DNA of 64,000 nt. Origin: Clostridium sp. Its GTDB lineage: Bacteria; Bacillota; Clostridia; Lachnospirales; Lachnospiraceae. Location: assembly GCA_031275405.1 (NCBI GenBank), contig JAISOV010000047.1, forward strand, positions 1 to 64,000, written 5' to 3'. Shown here piece by piece: positions 53,826-62,789 of this stretch (the first letter of the stretch is position 1; every line of letters starts with the position of its first letter). Below the pieces are notes generated by a model. It ran no database searches. It worked only from the letters and a program-made list of their open reading frames with translations, and was not told the origin of the DNA. Position numbers and translations under genes: made by a program.

Positions 53826-54497
53826 ATGTTGGCGGATAAGAACCTGAAAGGCTTTATCCTGTTGGAGATGGCAATCGTATATTTTATAGAGCTGATACTG
53901 GTGATGTTTTCTCCGTCTATCATCCGCCTGGGCAACAGCGCGGCGGCGCAGATGTTCCTGATGGTCGCGGTCTGTGTCGGGATGACGGGGGCGGCGTGCG
54001 TTACTTTCTTTGCCGGGCGGTGGAAAGACACGGATCTGGGATTCTCGCGCAAAAAGATGGGAAAACAGCTGCTGATCGGGCTTGCGATAGCCGGAGCTAC
54101 GGTCGGTGTCGGAACGGCGCTGTCTCTGCTGTCGGAGGGCGGAAAAAATGATCTGCTCCGTTACCGGTCTCTTTCGTGGCCGGTTCTGCTGTTTTATCTT
54201 TTTTTTGCGTTCTGGTGCGTGGGTTTCGGGGAAGAGATCGTCTTCCGGGGGTATTTTTACAGCAGGGCGAAAAATGTGTTCTCAGCGGCCTGGCTGCCTA
54301 TGCTGCTGTCGGCGGTTCTGTTCGGACTCCTGCGTTATCCGGCAACGCTCAGCATGGCCAGCGTGGTGTCCGGCGGCGCGGCGGGTCTGCTCTATGGGGG
54401 CTGTAGGTGGAAAATAAAGGACTGCTCCCTGCTTTCCGTCGGCCTTGCCCACGGCCTGCATGAAGCGGCGCTGGTTCTGCTGGCGGCCTGGCTCTGA
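53826..54497 (+). CDS. CPBP intramembrane protease-like protein
   Basis: A 223-aa membrane protein of the CAAX/Abi (CPBP) family. Motif 1, EExxxR, is GFGEEIVFRGYF, and the last motif histidine is in GLAHGLHEAAL. Motif 2 is normally FxxxH; here FGLLRYPATLS has Arg where the His should be. If the family active site is as usual, a ligand is missing, so activity may be altered. GGAGAGGG lies just before the ATG. Processing targets are unknown. Confidence 0.85.
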   Translation: MLADKNLKGFILLEMAIVYFIELILVMFSPSIIRLGNSAAAQMFLMVAVCVGMTGAACVTFFAGRWKDTDLGFSRKKMGKQLLIGLAIAGATVGVGTALSLLSEGGKNDLLRYRSLSWPVLLFYLFFAFWCVGFGEEIVFRGYFYSRAKNVFSAAWLPMLLSAVLFGLLRYPATLSMASVVSGGAAGLLYGGCRWKIKDCSLLSVGLAHGLHEAALVLLAAWL

Positions 54498-54532
54498 CGC
54501 CGGACGATAGGAAGATACAGGAGGGAATCGAT

Positions 54533-55441
54533 ATGCTCATCGGAGGAATCGAAGCGGGAGGAACGAAAATGATCTGCGCGGTCGGGAACGAGGACGGAAG
54601 CCTCAAGGACAAGGTGTCCTTTCCGACCCGCCGCCCGAGGGAGACGTTTGCGGATGTTATGGATTATTTTGGGAAGTGGGAGATTGAGGCCCTGGGGATC
54701 GGGTGCTTCGGGCCGGTGGATCTGAACAGAGCCTCTAAGACTTATGGCTATATTACGACCACGCCGAAGCCGGGATGGGAAAACTGCGATGTAGTGGGTA
54801 CGTTCCGGAGGGCGTGGAACATCCCGGTGGGGTTCGATACTGATGTGAACGGCGCCGTTCTGGGCGAAGTGACCTGGGGGGCTGCGAAGGGCTGCGACCC
54901 GGCGATCTATGTTACAGTGGGAACCGGCGTGGGGGTGGGCGTCTACTGCAACGGCAGGCTGCTGCACGGACTGCTGCATCCGGAAGCCGGACATATGCTG
55001 CTTGCCCGCCATCCGCAGGACACCTACGGCGGAAAATGTTCTTTCCATCGGAACTGTCTGGAAGGGCTGGCGGCAGGCCCGGCCATCGAAGCCCGCTGGG
55101 GCAGTAGGGGGCAGGAACTGGCCGGCCGCGACGAGGTGTGGGAGCTGGAAGCCTACTATGTGGCACAGGCGGTCGCCAATTACATACTGGCTTATTCCCC
55201 GGAAAAAATCATTCTCTGGGGCGGCGTCATGCACCAGGAGGGCCTGCTGGAACGGATCCGGGCGCGGACGCGGGCATTCCTCAACGGATATCTGCGGCAC
55301 GGGAGCATTCTGGAACACATGGAAGACTATCTCGTCGCCCCCGCCCTCGGGGAGGATCCCGGTATCAAGGGCGCCATCCGTTTAGGGGCGCTGGCATTAG
55401 AAGAAACCAACAGAAAGGCGGACAGAAGCGGACATGAGTAA
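54533..55441 (+). CDS. ROK family fructokinase
   Basis: Phosphorylates fructose to fructose 6-phosphate (302 aa). N-terminal IGGIEAGGTKMICAVG is the ATP-site segment of ROK kinases; GTGVGVGVYCNG and the HPEAGHMLLARHP zinc-binding region with CSFHRNCLEG place it with the bacterial fructokinases. AGGAGGG precedes the ATG. It overlaps the next gene by 8 nt, so both are co-translated. Confidence 0.92.
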   Translation: MLIGGIEAGGTKMICAVGNEDGSLKDKVSFPTRRPRETFADVMDYFGKWEIEALGIGCFGPVDLNRASKTYGYITTTPKPGWENCDVVGTFRRAWNIPVGFDTDVNGAVLGEVTWGAAKGCDPAIYVTVGTGVGVGVYCNGRLLHGLLHPEAGHMLLARHPQDTYGGKCSFHRNCLEGLAAGPAIEARWGSRGQELAGRDEVWELEAYYVAQAVANYILAYSPEKIILWGGVMHQEGLLERIRARTRAFLNGYLRHGSILEHMEDYLVAPALGEDPGIKGAIRLGALALEETNRKADRSGHE

Positions 55442-55994
55442 GATACCGACGCCTGCCGAAGCGCAGGCAATCCTGGAAAAGTACAACCAGGAGGAGTTCC
55501 ATCTGAAACACGCGAAGATCGTCGCGGCGGTGCTTCGTTTCTTCGCGGAAGAATATGACCCGCAGCGGCGGGAGTTCTGGGAGGCGGTCGGGCTTCTGCA
55601 TGACATCGACTTTGAGCGGTATCCAGAGCAGCACTGCATAAAAGGCGTGGAGCTGTTACAGGAAAACGGCGTGGACGAAAGCGTGATCCATGCCACGATG
55701 TCGCACGGGTGGGGGATCGTGGACACCGTTTACGAGCCGACCCATATCATGGAAAAAGTCCTTTTCGCCACCGATGAGCTGACCGGACTGATCGGCGCGG
55801 CGGCTCTCATGCGTCCCTCGAAATCGGTGCAGGATCTGGAGCTTAGCTCCGTAAAGAAGAAATTCAAGGATAAGCGTTTCGCGGCGGGCTGCTCCCGTGA
55901 CGTCATCCGGAAAGGCGCGGAAATGCTGGGCTGGGAGCTGGACGACCTGATTCAAAGGACGATTCTGGCCATGCGCACGATCGAGGGGATGTGA
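55434..55994 (+). CDS. HD domain hydrolase
   Basis: A 186-aa metal-dependent phosphohydrolase. The HD pair is in EAVGLLHDIDFERYP, and later histidines (HCIKGVELL, HATMSHGWG) fit the HDIG layout. Substrates of this family vary (nucleotides, cyclic dinucleotides), and none is indicated. It overlaps the fructokinase stop. Confidence 0.88.
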   Translation: MSKIPTPAEAQAILEKYNQEEFHLKHAKIVAAVLRFFAEEYDPQRREFWEAVGLLHDIDFERYPEQHCIKGVELLQENGVDESVIHATMSHGWGIVDTVYEPTHIMEKVLFATDELTGLIGAAALMRPSKSVQDLELSSVKKKFKDKRFAAGCSRDVIRKGAEMLGWELDDLIQRTILAMRTIEGM

Positions 55995-56040
55995 AAAGCG
56001 GCCAAACGGGAGCCTGGAGAAAAAACTGCGGCGTTCCTGA

Positions 56041-56069
56041 TTGATTTTTTGGAAATAGCGTGTTATTAT
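56041..56069 (+). promoter_or_regulatory. ptb-buk promoter
   Basis: TTGATT (56041-56046) and TATTAT (56064-56069) spaced 17 nt. Confidence 0.65.
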
Positions 56070-56157
56070 TTTAACGAGCCGGGAAACGGCATTTTTTGAG
56101 AAGCAAGTACTTTTTATTAGGAAGAAAAGCACAAGCGCGGGAGGAAGGACAGCAAAA

Positions 56158-57063
56158 ATGAAACAGGGTTTTGATCATATCGTGTCAAAAGTCAAGGAAT
56201 GCGGCGTCAAGAAAGTGGCGGTGGCGGCGGCGCAGGATGAAGCCGTATTGGAAGCGGTAAAGGAGGCCAAGCGACTGGGGATAGCGGATGCCGTCCTGGT
56301 GGGAGACGAGGGGGAGATCCGTAAGATAGCGGCTGCCATCCGGATGAATCTGTCCGACTATGAAATCATCCACGAGCCGGATGTCATACAGGCGTCCTTA
56401 AAAGCCGTGAAGCTGGCGCATGACGGAAAAGCGGATATGTACATGAAGGGTCTGATGGATACGAAGAATTTCCTCAAAAGCGTCTTGGATAAGGAAGCCG
56501 GGCTTCGTACCGGCGGCGTCCTTTCCCATGTGAGCGTGTTCGAGATCCCCGGCATAGATCGTCTGCTTTTCCTGGCGGATGTGGCGTTCATGCCTTACCC
56601 CAGCCTGGAAGATAAGATCCGTATCATCGAAAACACCATCCCGGTGGCGAACGCCTGCGGCGTGGCGCTGCCCAAAGTGGCGCCTCTCGCCGCCGTGGAA
56701 GTGATGAACCCGAAAATGCAGGTCACGGTAGACGCCGTGGAACTGACCAGACTGAACGAAGAGGGAAAAATCCCCGGCTGTATCATAGACGGACCTTTAT
56801 CCCTGGATCTTGCCATTGACCCGGAAGCCGCCAGGCACAAGGGGGCGACCGGCCGCAAGATCCAAGGCGATGCGGACATCCTGCTTTTCCCGGACATCCA
56901 CGCCGGGAACCTGGTGTACAAGAGCATTGTGCATCTGGTAAAAGTGAAAAACGGCTGTATCATGACCGGCACAAAGGTTCCGGTGATCCTCACCAGCCGT
57001 TCCGATACCTTTGAAACCAAGGTGAACTCTCTGGCACTGGCGGCGGTAACGGCAAGAACCTGA
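56158..57063 (+). CDS. ptb: Phosphate butyryltransferase
   Basis: Converts butyryl-CoA to butyryl phosphate, the first step of the kinase route to butyrate and ATP. The 301-aa protein shows family segments: KADMYMKGLMDTKNFLKSVL, GGVLSHVSVFEIPGIDRLLF, DGPLSLDLAIDPEAARHKG, and ILLFPDIHAGNLVYKSIVHL. GGGAGGAAGGA precedes the ATG. buk follows across a 231-nt repeat. Branched-chain acyl-CoA specificity is possible. Confidence 0.94.
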   Translation: MKQGFDHIVSKVKECGVKKVAVAAAQDEAVLEAVKEAKRLGIADAVLVGDEGEIRKIAAAIRMNLSDYEIIHEPDVIQASLKAVKLAHDGKADMYMKGLMDTKNFLKSVLDKEAGLRTGGVLSHVSVFEIPGIDRLLFLADVAFMPYPSLEDKIRIIENTIPVANACGVALPKVAPLAAVEVMNPKMQVTVDAVELTRLNEEGKIPGCIIDGPLSLDLAIDPEAARHKGATGRKIQGDADILLFPDIHAGNLVYKSIVHLVKVKNGCIMTGTKVPVILTSRSDTFETKVNSLALAAVTART

Positions 57064-57089
57064 ATGCAGACCGGCATTCTCCCGCTTCC

Positions 57090-57294
57090 GGCACGCAGAG
57101 GGCCAAGCGGTCGCGAAGCGGATTCATTATCTCCTATCCGCAGGATAGGATACAGGCCGAATGGCCAAGCCCTTGCCATGACTGCGGAGCAGTCATGGTC
57201 TCCTATCCGCAGGATAGGATACAGGCCGAATGGCCATGCCCTTGCCATGACTGCGGAGCAGTCATGGCATCATAATATCAGGAGGATGAGACAT
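57090..57294. repeat. 69-bp tandem duplication with two hairpins between ptb and buk
   Basis: 57130-57198 and 57199-57267 are nearly identical direct repeats. Each holds TCCTATCCGCAGGATAGGA and CCATGACTGC...GCAGTCATGG, two perfect hairpins. Before them lies CGCGAAGCGGATTCAT, the core of the family seen at 49380 and 62463. The frame stays open across the whole stretch but has no ribosome binding site until 57280. Confidence 0.85.
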
Positions 57295-58386
57295 ATGGCA
57301 CGGAAAAGTCTGATTATCAATCCGGGTTCCACTTCCACCAAGATCGGTGTGTTTGAAGAGGAGACCCTGCTGTTTGAGGAGACCCTGCGGCATTCCACGG
57401 AGGAGATCGCCGGCTTCGAGTCCATTCCGGCGCAGAAGGATTTCCGCAAGCGGCTGATCATGGAGCTGCTGGAAAAAAAGAATTTCGACCTTCGGTCTTT
57501 GGACATGGTAGTGGGCAGGGGCGGTATGCTCAAACCGATTCCGGGCGGAACCTATGCGGTCACGGACGCTCTGCTTCATGATCTGGAGGCGGGGGCGCAG
57601 GGGCAGCACGCTTCCAACCTGGGCGGGATTCTGGCAAGGGAGATCGGGGATTGCGTCGGTGTGCCGTCCTACATCGTGGATCCGGTGGTCGTGGACGAAC
57701 TCATGCCGACGGCGCGGTATTCCGGCGTTCCCGAGCTTCCGCGTGTCAGCATTTTCCATGCCCTGAATCAGAAGGCGGTGGCAAAGCGCTACGCAAAGGA
57801 GAACGGGAAGCGCTATGAAGAGCTGCGGCTGATCGTAGTACATATGGGCGGCGGGGTATCGGTGGGCGCCCATGAATACGGGAGAGTCGTCGATGTGTTC
57901 AATGCCTTGGACGGCGACGGCGCTTTTTCCCCGGAGCGGGCGGGGGCGGTGCCTAGCGGCGCGCTGATCAGGCTCTGTTTTTCCGGCCGCTATACGGAAA
58001 AAGAGGTATACCGCAAAATCTGCGGCGGCGGCGGCTTCAACGCCTACCTAGGAACCAACGACATGCGCGAAGTGGCGCGCCGGGAAGCGGAGGGCGATGA
58101 AAAGGCGGGGGAAGCGAAACGGGCGTTCATCCTGCAGGTGGCCAAGGACGTCGGATCCGTCGCCTGTGTGCTGAACGGGAAAGTGGATCAGATCCTTGTG
58201 ACCGGAGGGATCGCCTACAATGTGTCTGTCGTGGACGCCATTCGGGCAAAAGTGGGCTGGATCGCTCCCGTCGCCGTGTATCCGGGCGAGGATGAGCTGC
58301 TTGCTCTGGTGCAGGGCGGGCTGCGGGTCATGGACGGCACGGAGCGGGCGCGGGAGTATGAAGGTGATGGACACGGGTTCTGCTGA
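57295..58386 (+). CDS. buk: Butyrate kinase
   Basis: Transfers phosphate from butyryl phosphate to ADP. The 363-aa acetate/butyrate kinase has the actin-like fold: [17 protein letters not shown] (phosphate 1), [35 protein letters not shown], and [16 protein letters not shown] is 9 nt before ATG 57295. The C-terminal 12 residues ([12 protein letters not shown]) run into sequence of an acetyltransferase fragment, so the native end may have been replaced. Confidence 0.94.
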   Translation: MARKSLIINPGSTSTKIGVFEEETLLFEETLRHSTEEIAGFESIPAQKDFRKRLIMELLEKKNFDLRSLDMVVGRGGMLKPIPGGTYAVTDALLHDLEAGAQGQHASNLGGILAREIGDCVGVPSYIVDPVVVDELMPTARYSGVPELPRVSIFHALNQKAVAKRYAKENGKRYEELRLIVVHMGGGVSVGAHEYGRVVDVFNALDGDGAFSPERAGAVPSGALIRLCFSGRYTEKEVYRKICGGGGFNAYLGTNDMREVARREAEGDEKAGEAKRAFILQVAKDVGSVACVLNGKVDQILVTGGIAYNVSVVDAIRAKVGWIAPVAVYPGEDELLALVQGGLRVMDGTERAREYEGDGHGFC

Positions 58387-58561
58387 GTTTGTCGCCGCCG
58401 CGCCGGAAGATCGAGGACAGGGTATTGCGGCGGCTTTGATTTCGCATATTATGGAGGATATGCCATATCAAAGTGATGTACTTGAAGCGGCGGACGCCGA
58501 CGAAACCGCCGTTCGGTTATACCGGCGGTTGGGCTTTGCCGAATTTATGCGGACGAAGTGA
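58358..58561 (+). pseudogene. C-terminal fragment of a GNAT acetyltransferase
   Basis: Reads [20 protein letters not shown] then VLEAADADETAVRLYRRLGF, the acetyl-CoA-binding motif A and the C-terminal part of GNAT enzymes. The N-terminal half is missing and the frame overlaps the buk end by 29 nt. Confidence 0.7.
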
Positions 58562-58624
58562 CTCGCTTCCGAAACAAGCGGCGTGAATGAATTTAGATAC
58601 CTGAAAAAGGAGCGGAAATCCCCT

Positions 58625-59326
58625 ATGATTACTGTACAAAACGTATCGAAATATTATGGAAAACTTCTCGCCGTCGATCATATTTCTCTCACGGTGAATC
58701 CCGGTGAGTTAACCGTCCTGCTCGGGCCTAACGGCGCGGGCAAATCCACCCTGATAAAATCGGTCTGCGGTCTGCTTCGCTATCAGGGAAGCATTACCGT
58801 GGGCGGGTCTGATAACCGTTCCGCTGACGCAAAAAGAATACTCGGATATGTGCCGGAAATGCCCGTGCTGTATCCTATGCTGACCGTTTACGAGCATTTG
58901 GAGTTTATTGCCAAAGCATATCGTCTGCAAGGGTGGGGTTCGCTTGCGGAAGAGCTTTTGCGGCGGTTTGATCTGTGGGATAAAACCGCCAAGCTCGGCA
59001 AGGAGCTGTCCAAAGGCATGCAGCAAAAGGTGAGTGTGTGCTGCGCCCTGCTGCCCAATCCCAAGGCGGTGATTCTTGACGAGCCGCTTGTGGGACTTGA
59101 TCCTCACGGCATCAGGGAAATCAAGGCTGTCATTGCCAACCTGAAACAAAGCGGCTGCGCCCTGCTGATCTCGACGCATATGATTGAGAGCATGGAAGAT
59201 AACTGGGACACCACCTATATCCTCAAGGACGGCCAAGTCGCCGCAGTCTGTCGGCGCGGCGAGCTTCCGGAAGGCAGGACGCTGGAAGATATGTACTTTG
59301 CGATCACGGAGGGAGAAGGGGAATGA
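58625..59326 (+). CDS. ABC transporter ATP-binding protein
   Basis: A 233-aa ATPase: Walker A GPNGAGKST, degenerate signature LSKGMQQKVSV, Walker B AVILDEPLVGLD, and His-loop ISTHMI. AAGGAGCGG lies about 12 nt before ATG 58625. It overlaps the permease gene by 4 nt, giving a two-gene exporter. Substrate unknown. Confidence 0.92.
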   Translation: MITVQNVSKYYGKLLAVDHISLTVNPGELTVLLGPNGAGKSTLIKSVCGLLRYQGSITVGGSDNRSADAKRILGYVPEMPVLYPMLTVYEHLEFIAKAYRLQGWGSLAEELLRRFDLWDKTAKLGKELSKGMQQKVSVCCALLPNPKAVILDEPLVGLDPHGIREIKAVIANLKQSGCALLISTHMIESMEDNWDTTYILKDGQVAAVCRRGELPEGRTLEDMYFAITEGEGE

Positions 59327-60906
59327 GTCCGCTTATTTATATTGTTCGCAAGAGTTTGAAAAACACCATACTTGGCATACTGAAAAGCCCCGGAAAGCTC
59401 GCGCTTTGGCTTATCACAATTGCGTTGCTGATAGGTACTGTAGTCCTGTCGCTCTTTATGAGCGCAAGCAGGTCGCCCGACACAATCGCTCCGCTATTTT
59501 GGTTTACCGGCATTTTGTTTTTGTATATCACGCTGTTTGTCATCCTTGCTATCTTACAGGGATTGTCCGGCGGCGATACGCTGTTTGAAATGAACGACGT
59601 GAATCTGCTGTTTGGCTCGCCTGTAAATCCTCGCGCCATTTTGCTATACGGTGTCGTCAAAATGTCTAAGACGGCATTTCTCGGGAGCTTTTTCATACTG
59701 TTTCAGGCTACGTCACTCGCCAATTTCGGCGTAAGCTACGGCGGCGTACTGCTGACCTTCGCCGGTGCGATTCTGAGCATTATGACTCTGACCGTCGCGT
59801 CGCTCGTCATATACGGCAAGACCAACGGCAAGCCCCGCCGCAAGCTGGCTGTAAAACTCATGACGGCGGTGCTTTTCGTTCCGCTGATTGCGTTTGCGGT
59901 GGTTCAGTATTTCACCACGAATCACGCGCTTGTGACGATGGAAACAGTCATTGGTTCACCGTTTTTACGTTTTGTTCCTGTCGCGGGTTGGACGGCAAGC
60001 GGCGTGACGGCGTTTCTGTCCGGGCAGATTGCCCAGGGCTTCTGCTGGTTCGGCGCGAATCTGCTGCTGATGTGCGGAATGGTAGCCTATCTTCTGCTGT
60101 TTACCCCGGACTATTATGAGGATGTACTAGTGGCGACCGAAACGGCGTATGAGAAAAAACGCGCTCTTGCCGAAGGGAATCTCCATTCGGCGAACGTCTC
60201 GAAAAGAAAGGTCAAGGTAACGAAAACCGGGATTGCGCTGCGCGGAGCGGCGGCTCTTTTCGGCAAACACACACGTGAGAGCTTTCGCGAAAACCGTTTC
60301 GGTTTCCTGACGCTGCCGTCCGTGCTGATAGCGGCGGGCGCGATTGTTTTCGCGGTGCTGTTCGGCGATATTTCTATTCTTTTATACAGCCTGCCGTGGG
60401 CGCAGATCTTTCTGATCGGAACGGGGCGCGGGTTGAAAGACCTTTATTCGCACTACATCTATATGATTCCCGAATCGTCCTTCCGGAAGATCATCTGGAG
60501 CAACATGGAGATTTTGGCGCGGACGCTGATGGAAAACGTGCTGATGTTCGTCGTCGCCGGACTCATCTTGCACACGCACATTTTGTACATTGTGGTCTGT
60601 ATTGTAGTCTACACGCTCTTCTCGTATCTGCTGGTCGGCGTGAACTACGCGATCATGCGTTTTACAGGCGCGGATGTGAGTTCGGGAATGCTGCTCTTCA
60701 TCTATTATCTGGCCGTGGTGCTGGCGATAGCGCCCGGCGTGGCCGCAGCGGTCGTGGTCGGCGTTTTTGTCGGCGGCGCGGCAGGGTATCTGTTCGGATT
60801 CACTGTGTTGGCGGCGTGGGAGCTATTGGCGGGCACTATCTGCTTCGCGTTGTCGAAGGGCGTTTTGCACAGCTGCGATATGGCAATGATGAGGACGAAC
60901 AAGTAG
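59323..60906 (+). CDS. Putative ABC exporter permease
   Basis: A 527-aa membrane protein with about 12 helices in two blocks around a cytoplasmic middle (residues about 265-325). It matches the large putative-ABC-exporter family found with a separate ATPase: FEMNDVNLLFGSPVNPRAILLYG near the start, PWAQIFLIGTGRGLKDLYSHYIYMIPESSFRKI later. The adjacent ATPase and an MFS pump 13 nt downstream suggest a joint export or resistance role. Substrate unknown. Confidence 0.85.
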   Translation: MSPLIYIVRKSLKNTILGILKSPGKLALWLITIALLIGTVVLSLFMSASRSPDTIAPLFWFTGILFLYITLFVILAILQGLSGGDTLFEMNDVNLLFGSPVNPRAILLYGVVKMSKTAFLGSFFILFQATSLANFGVSYGGVLLTFAGAILSIMTLTVASLVIYGKTNGKPRRKLAVKLMTAVLFVPLIAFAVVQYFTTNHALVTMETVIGSPFLRFVPVAGWTASGVTAFLSGQIAQGFCWFGANLLLMCGMVAYLLLFTPDYYEDVLVATETAYEKKRALAEGNLHSANVSKRKVKVTKTGIALRGAAALFGKHTRESFRENRFGFLTLPSVLIAAGAIVFAVLFGDISILLYSLPWAQIFLIGTGRGLKDLYSHYIYMIPESSFRKIIWSNMEILARTLMENVLMFVVAGLILHTHILYIVVCIVVYTLFSYLLVGVNYAIMRFTGADVSSGMLLFIYYLAVVLAIAPGVAAAVVVGVFVGGAAGYLFGFTVLAAWELLAGTICFALSKGVLHSCDMAMMRTNK

Positions 60907-60919
60907 GAGGGAAACTGTT

Positions 60920-62164
60920 ATGAACCCCTGGAGGCGCAACGCGATACTCCTGATCGCCGGGCAGTTTTTGTCTATGTTCGGCTCTATGCTGGTGCAGCAC
61001 GCCATCACTTGGCATATTACGCTACAGACAAAGTCTGGCCTGATGATGGCCGTCTTCACCTGTGCCGCGCTGCTGCCCATGGCTTTCCTCGCCCCGTTTG
61101 CGGGAGTGTGGGCGGACAGATACAACCGAAAACACCTTGTGAACCTTTCCGACGGGGCGATTGCTCTTGTTACCCTTGCGGTTGCTCTCCTATACTTTTC
61201 CGGCTTTCAGAGCATTTGGATTTTGCTGGCGGTGGTGCTGGCAAGAAGTGCGGGACAAGGGATACAGCAGCCGGCGGCGAACGCGCTGATTCCGCAGCTT
61301 GTGCCCAAGGAGCAGCTGGCGCGGTTCAACGGCCTGCAAAGCGCGTCGCAGTCTCTGACCATGTTTGCCGCGCCTATGGCAAGCGGAGCGCTTCTGACTT
61401 TTCTGCCGCTTGAGTATATCTTCCTGATTGATATTGTCACCGCCGTTATCGGCATTGCCATCGTCTTCTTTTGCGTCAGACTGTCACACGCGCCAAAGGC
61501 CGAGGAGCGAAATACTGGCGTAAAGGTCTATTTTCATGAAATGACGGAGGGTTTACGCTATATCGGCGGTACGGCCTGGCTGAAAACGTTATTCATCGCC
61601 TTTGCGCTGTTTTCGGTGCTGGGGTCTCCCGCCGCTATGCTCACGCCGCTTCAAGTGGCGCGCACCTTCGGGGATGATGCTTGGCGGCTTGCGGCGATTG
61701 AAATCCTCTTTGCAGTGGGCATGACAGCGGGTGGCATTGTCATGTCCGTTTGGGGCGGCTTCAGAAACAAGGCGGATACCATGATCTTTGCGTGGCTGGC
61801 CTTCGGTGTAACCACAGTCTTATTCGGCCTGATTCCCAATTTTTGGGTTTATCTTGGCATCATGCTCCTGTGCGGATGTACCGTCCCCCTGTTCAATACC
61901 ACCAGCATGACGCTCATGCAGACGAAAATCCCGCCGGAGCTGATGGGGCGGGTGTTCGGCGTGACGACCATGTTCAGCGGGCTTGCCATGCCTGTGGGAA
62001 TGCTGCTGTTCGGCCCGCTTGGAGACAGCGTAAAAATTGAATGGCTGCTCATCGTCACCGGTGCAATCCTCATTTTAGGAGGCTTCGTCATGCGCGGGCG
62101 TAAAGAGCTTTTGCGTATATGCGGGGAATTGTCCGCGCCGCAAACGGAGCTTGATTCAGAGTGA
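60920..62164 (+). CDS. MFS efflux transporter
   Basis: A 414-aa 12-helix major facilitator. AILLIAGQFLSMFGSMLVQHAITWHI, the motif A loop (GVWADRYNRKHLVNLSD) and the repeated PLFNTTSMTLMQTKIPPELMGRV are typical of the drug or macrolide efflux (Mef-like) group. GGAGGG precedes the ATG. No regulator is seen in the block. The drug is not predictable from sequence. Confidence 0.88.
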   Translation: MNPWRRNAILLIAGQFLSMFGSMLVQHAITWHITLQTKSGLMMAVFTCAALLPMAFLAPFAGVWADRYNRKHLVNLSDGAIALVTLAVALLYFSGFQSIWILLAVVLARSAGQGIQQPAANALIPQLVPKEQLARFNGLQSASQSLTMFAAPMASGALLTFLPLEYIFLIDIVTAVIGIAIVFFCVRLSHAPKAEERNTGVKVYFHEMTEGLRYIGGTAWLKTLFIAFALFSVLGSPAAMLTPLQVARTFGDDAWRLAAIEILFAVGMTAGGIVMSVWGGFRNKADTMIFAWLAFGVTTVLFGLIPNFWVYLGIMLLCGCTVPLFNTTSMTLMQTKIPPELMGRVFGVTTMFSGLAMPVGMLLFGPLGDSVKIEWLLIVTGAILILGGFVMRGRKELLRICGELSAPQTELDSE

Positions 62165-62373
62165 ACATGGAAATGAAACAAGGTGCGGCCATCCTTCGTG
62201 ATGATGAAGTGCTTGTCATTGACGCGCAATCCATGCTGCATGTCATCGCTGCCATACAATCTTTTTACGACTGTGACCGCTTCGCGATCTATAAAACAGC
62301 CATTACGTACCAACGGTTACGGCACAAGCCTCATCGGTATCGCCGGCGCGGAAGAAGCCTCTTGAAGTCATGA
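62161..62373 (+). pseudogene. Truncated DUF4180 gene
   Basis: The frame starts with GTG overlapping the MFS stop and reads ILRDDEVLVIDAQSMLHVIA and AIQSFYDCDRFAIYKTAIT, matching the first half of DUF4180. After about residue 48 it becomes basic non-family sequence and stops at 70. Confidence 0.65.
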
Positions 62374-62431
62374 GTACCGCGTAAAACCAACGCTTTCTGT
62401 GCATTTTACCTTGCCTTTCACGCCATTTTGT

Positions 62432-62498
62432 GGTATCCTACGCGTAAGCAATGAGCCAAGCGCCGCGAAGCGGATTCATGGTATCCTATGCGTAAGCA
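62432..62498. repeat. Best-preserved member of the GGTATCCTACGCGTAAGCA family
   Basis: GGTATCCTA(C/T)GCGTAAGCA occurs at 62432-62450 and 62480-62498, 29 nt apart; the middle holds GAGCCAAGCGCCGCGAAGCGG and ATTCAT. Confidence 0.8.
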
Positions 62499-62499
62499 A

Positions 62500-62686
62500 A
62501 AAAAGTTGCGGAATCTCGGCAAAAGATTCTCAAGCTGATGTCTGAGAAACCATCCATTCGTGCTAAGAAAATCGCCGAAGCTGTTGGTATGACGCCCCGT
62601 GGCGTTCAAAAAATATCAAAGCTCTCCAGGACGCAGGCTTCGCAAAGCGCGTGGGCGCGGCGAAAGGCGGTCATTGGTTCGTATGA
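62500..62686 (+). pseudogene. Winged-helix C-terminal remnant, frameshifted
   Basis: VAESRQKILKLMSEKPSIRA and KKIAEAVGMTPRGVQK are followed, one base short in an A-run at about 62610, by NIKALQDAGFAKRVGAAKGG and HWFV stop. This is the winged helix typical of the C-terminus of AlbA_2/AAA_4-type ATP-binding regulators. The rest of the gene is absent, and a repeat element abuts it. Confidence 0.65.
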
Positions 62687-62789
62687 AACAGCGGGAGCGC
62701 GCCGCTTCGGTGCGTGTCATAGAGTTGGGTGAAAGGCATGGCGCCGCCCTGCCCCTGCATACAAGCGACCCCGAAAGAGAGGAAAACCC

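Noticed and set aside
57064-57294. N-terminal extension of butyrate kinase through the repeats
   Set aside because: The frame is open, but the ribosome binding site and conserved start are at 57280-57295, and the upstream residues are repeat-encoded.
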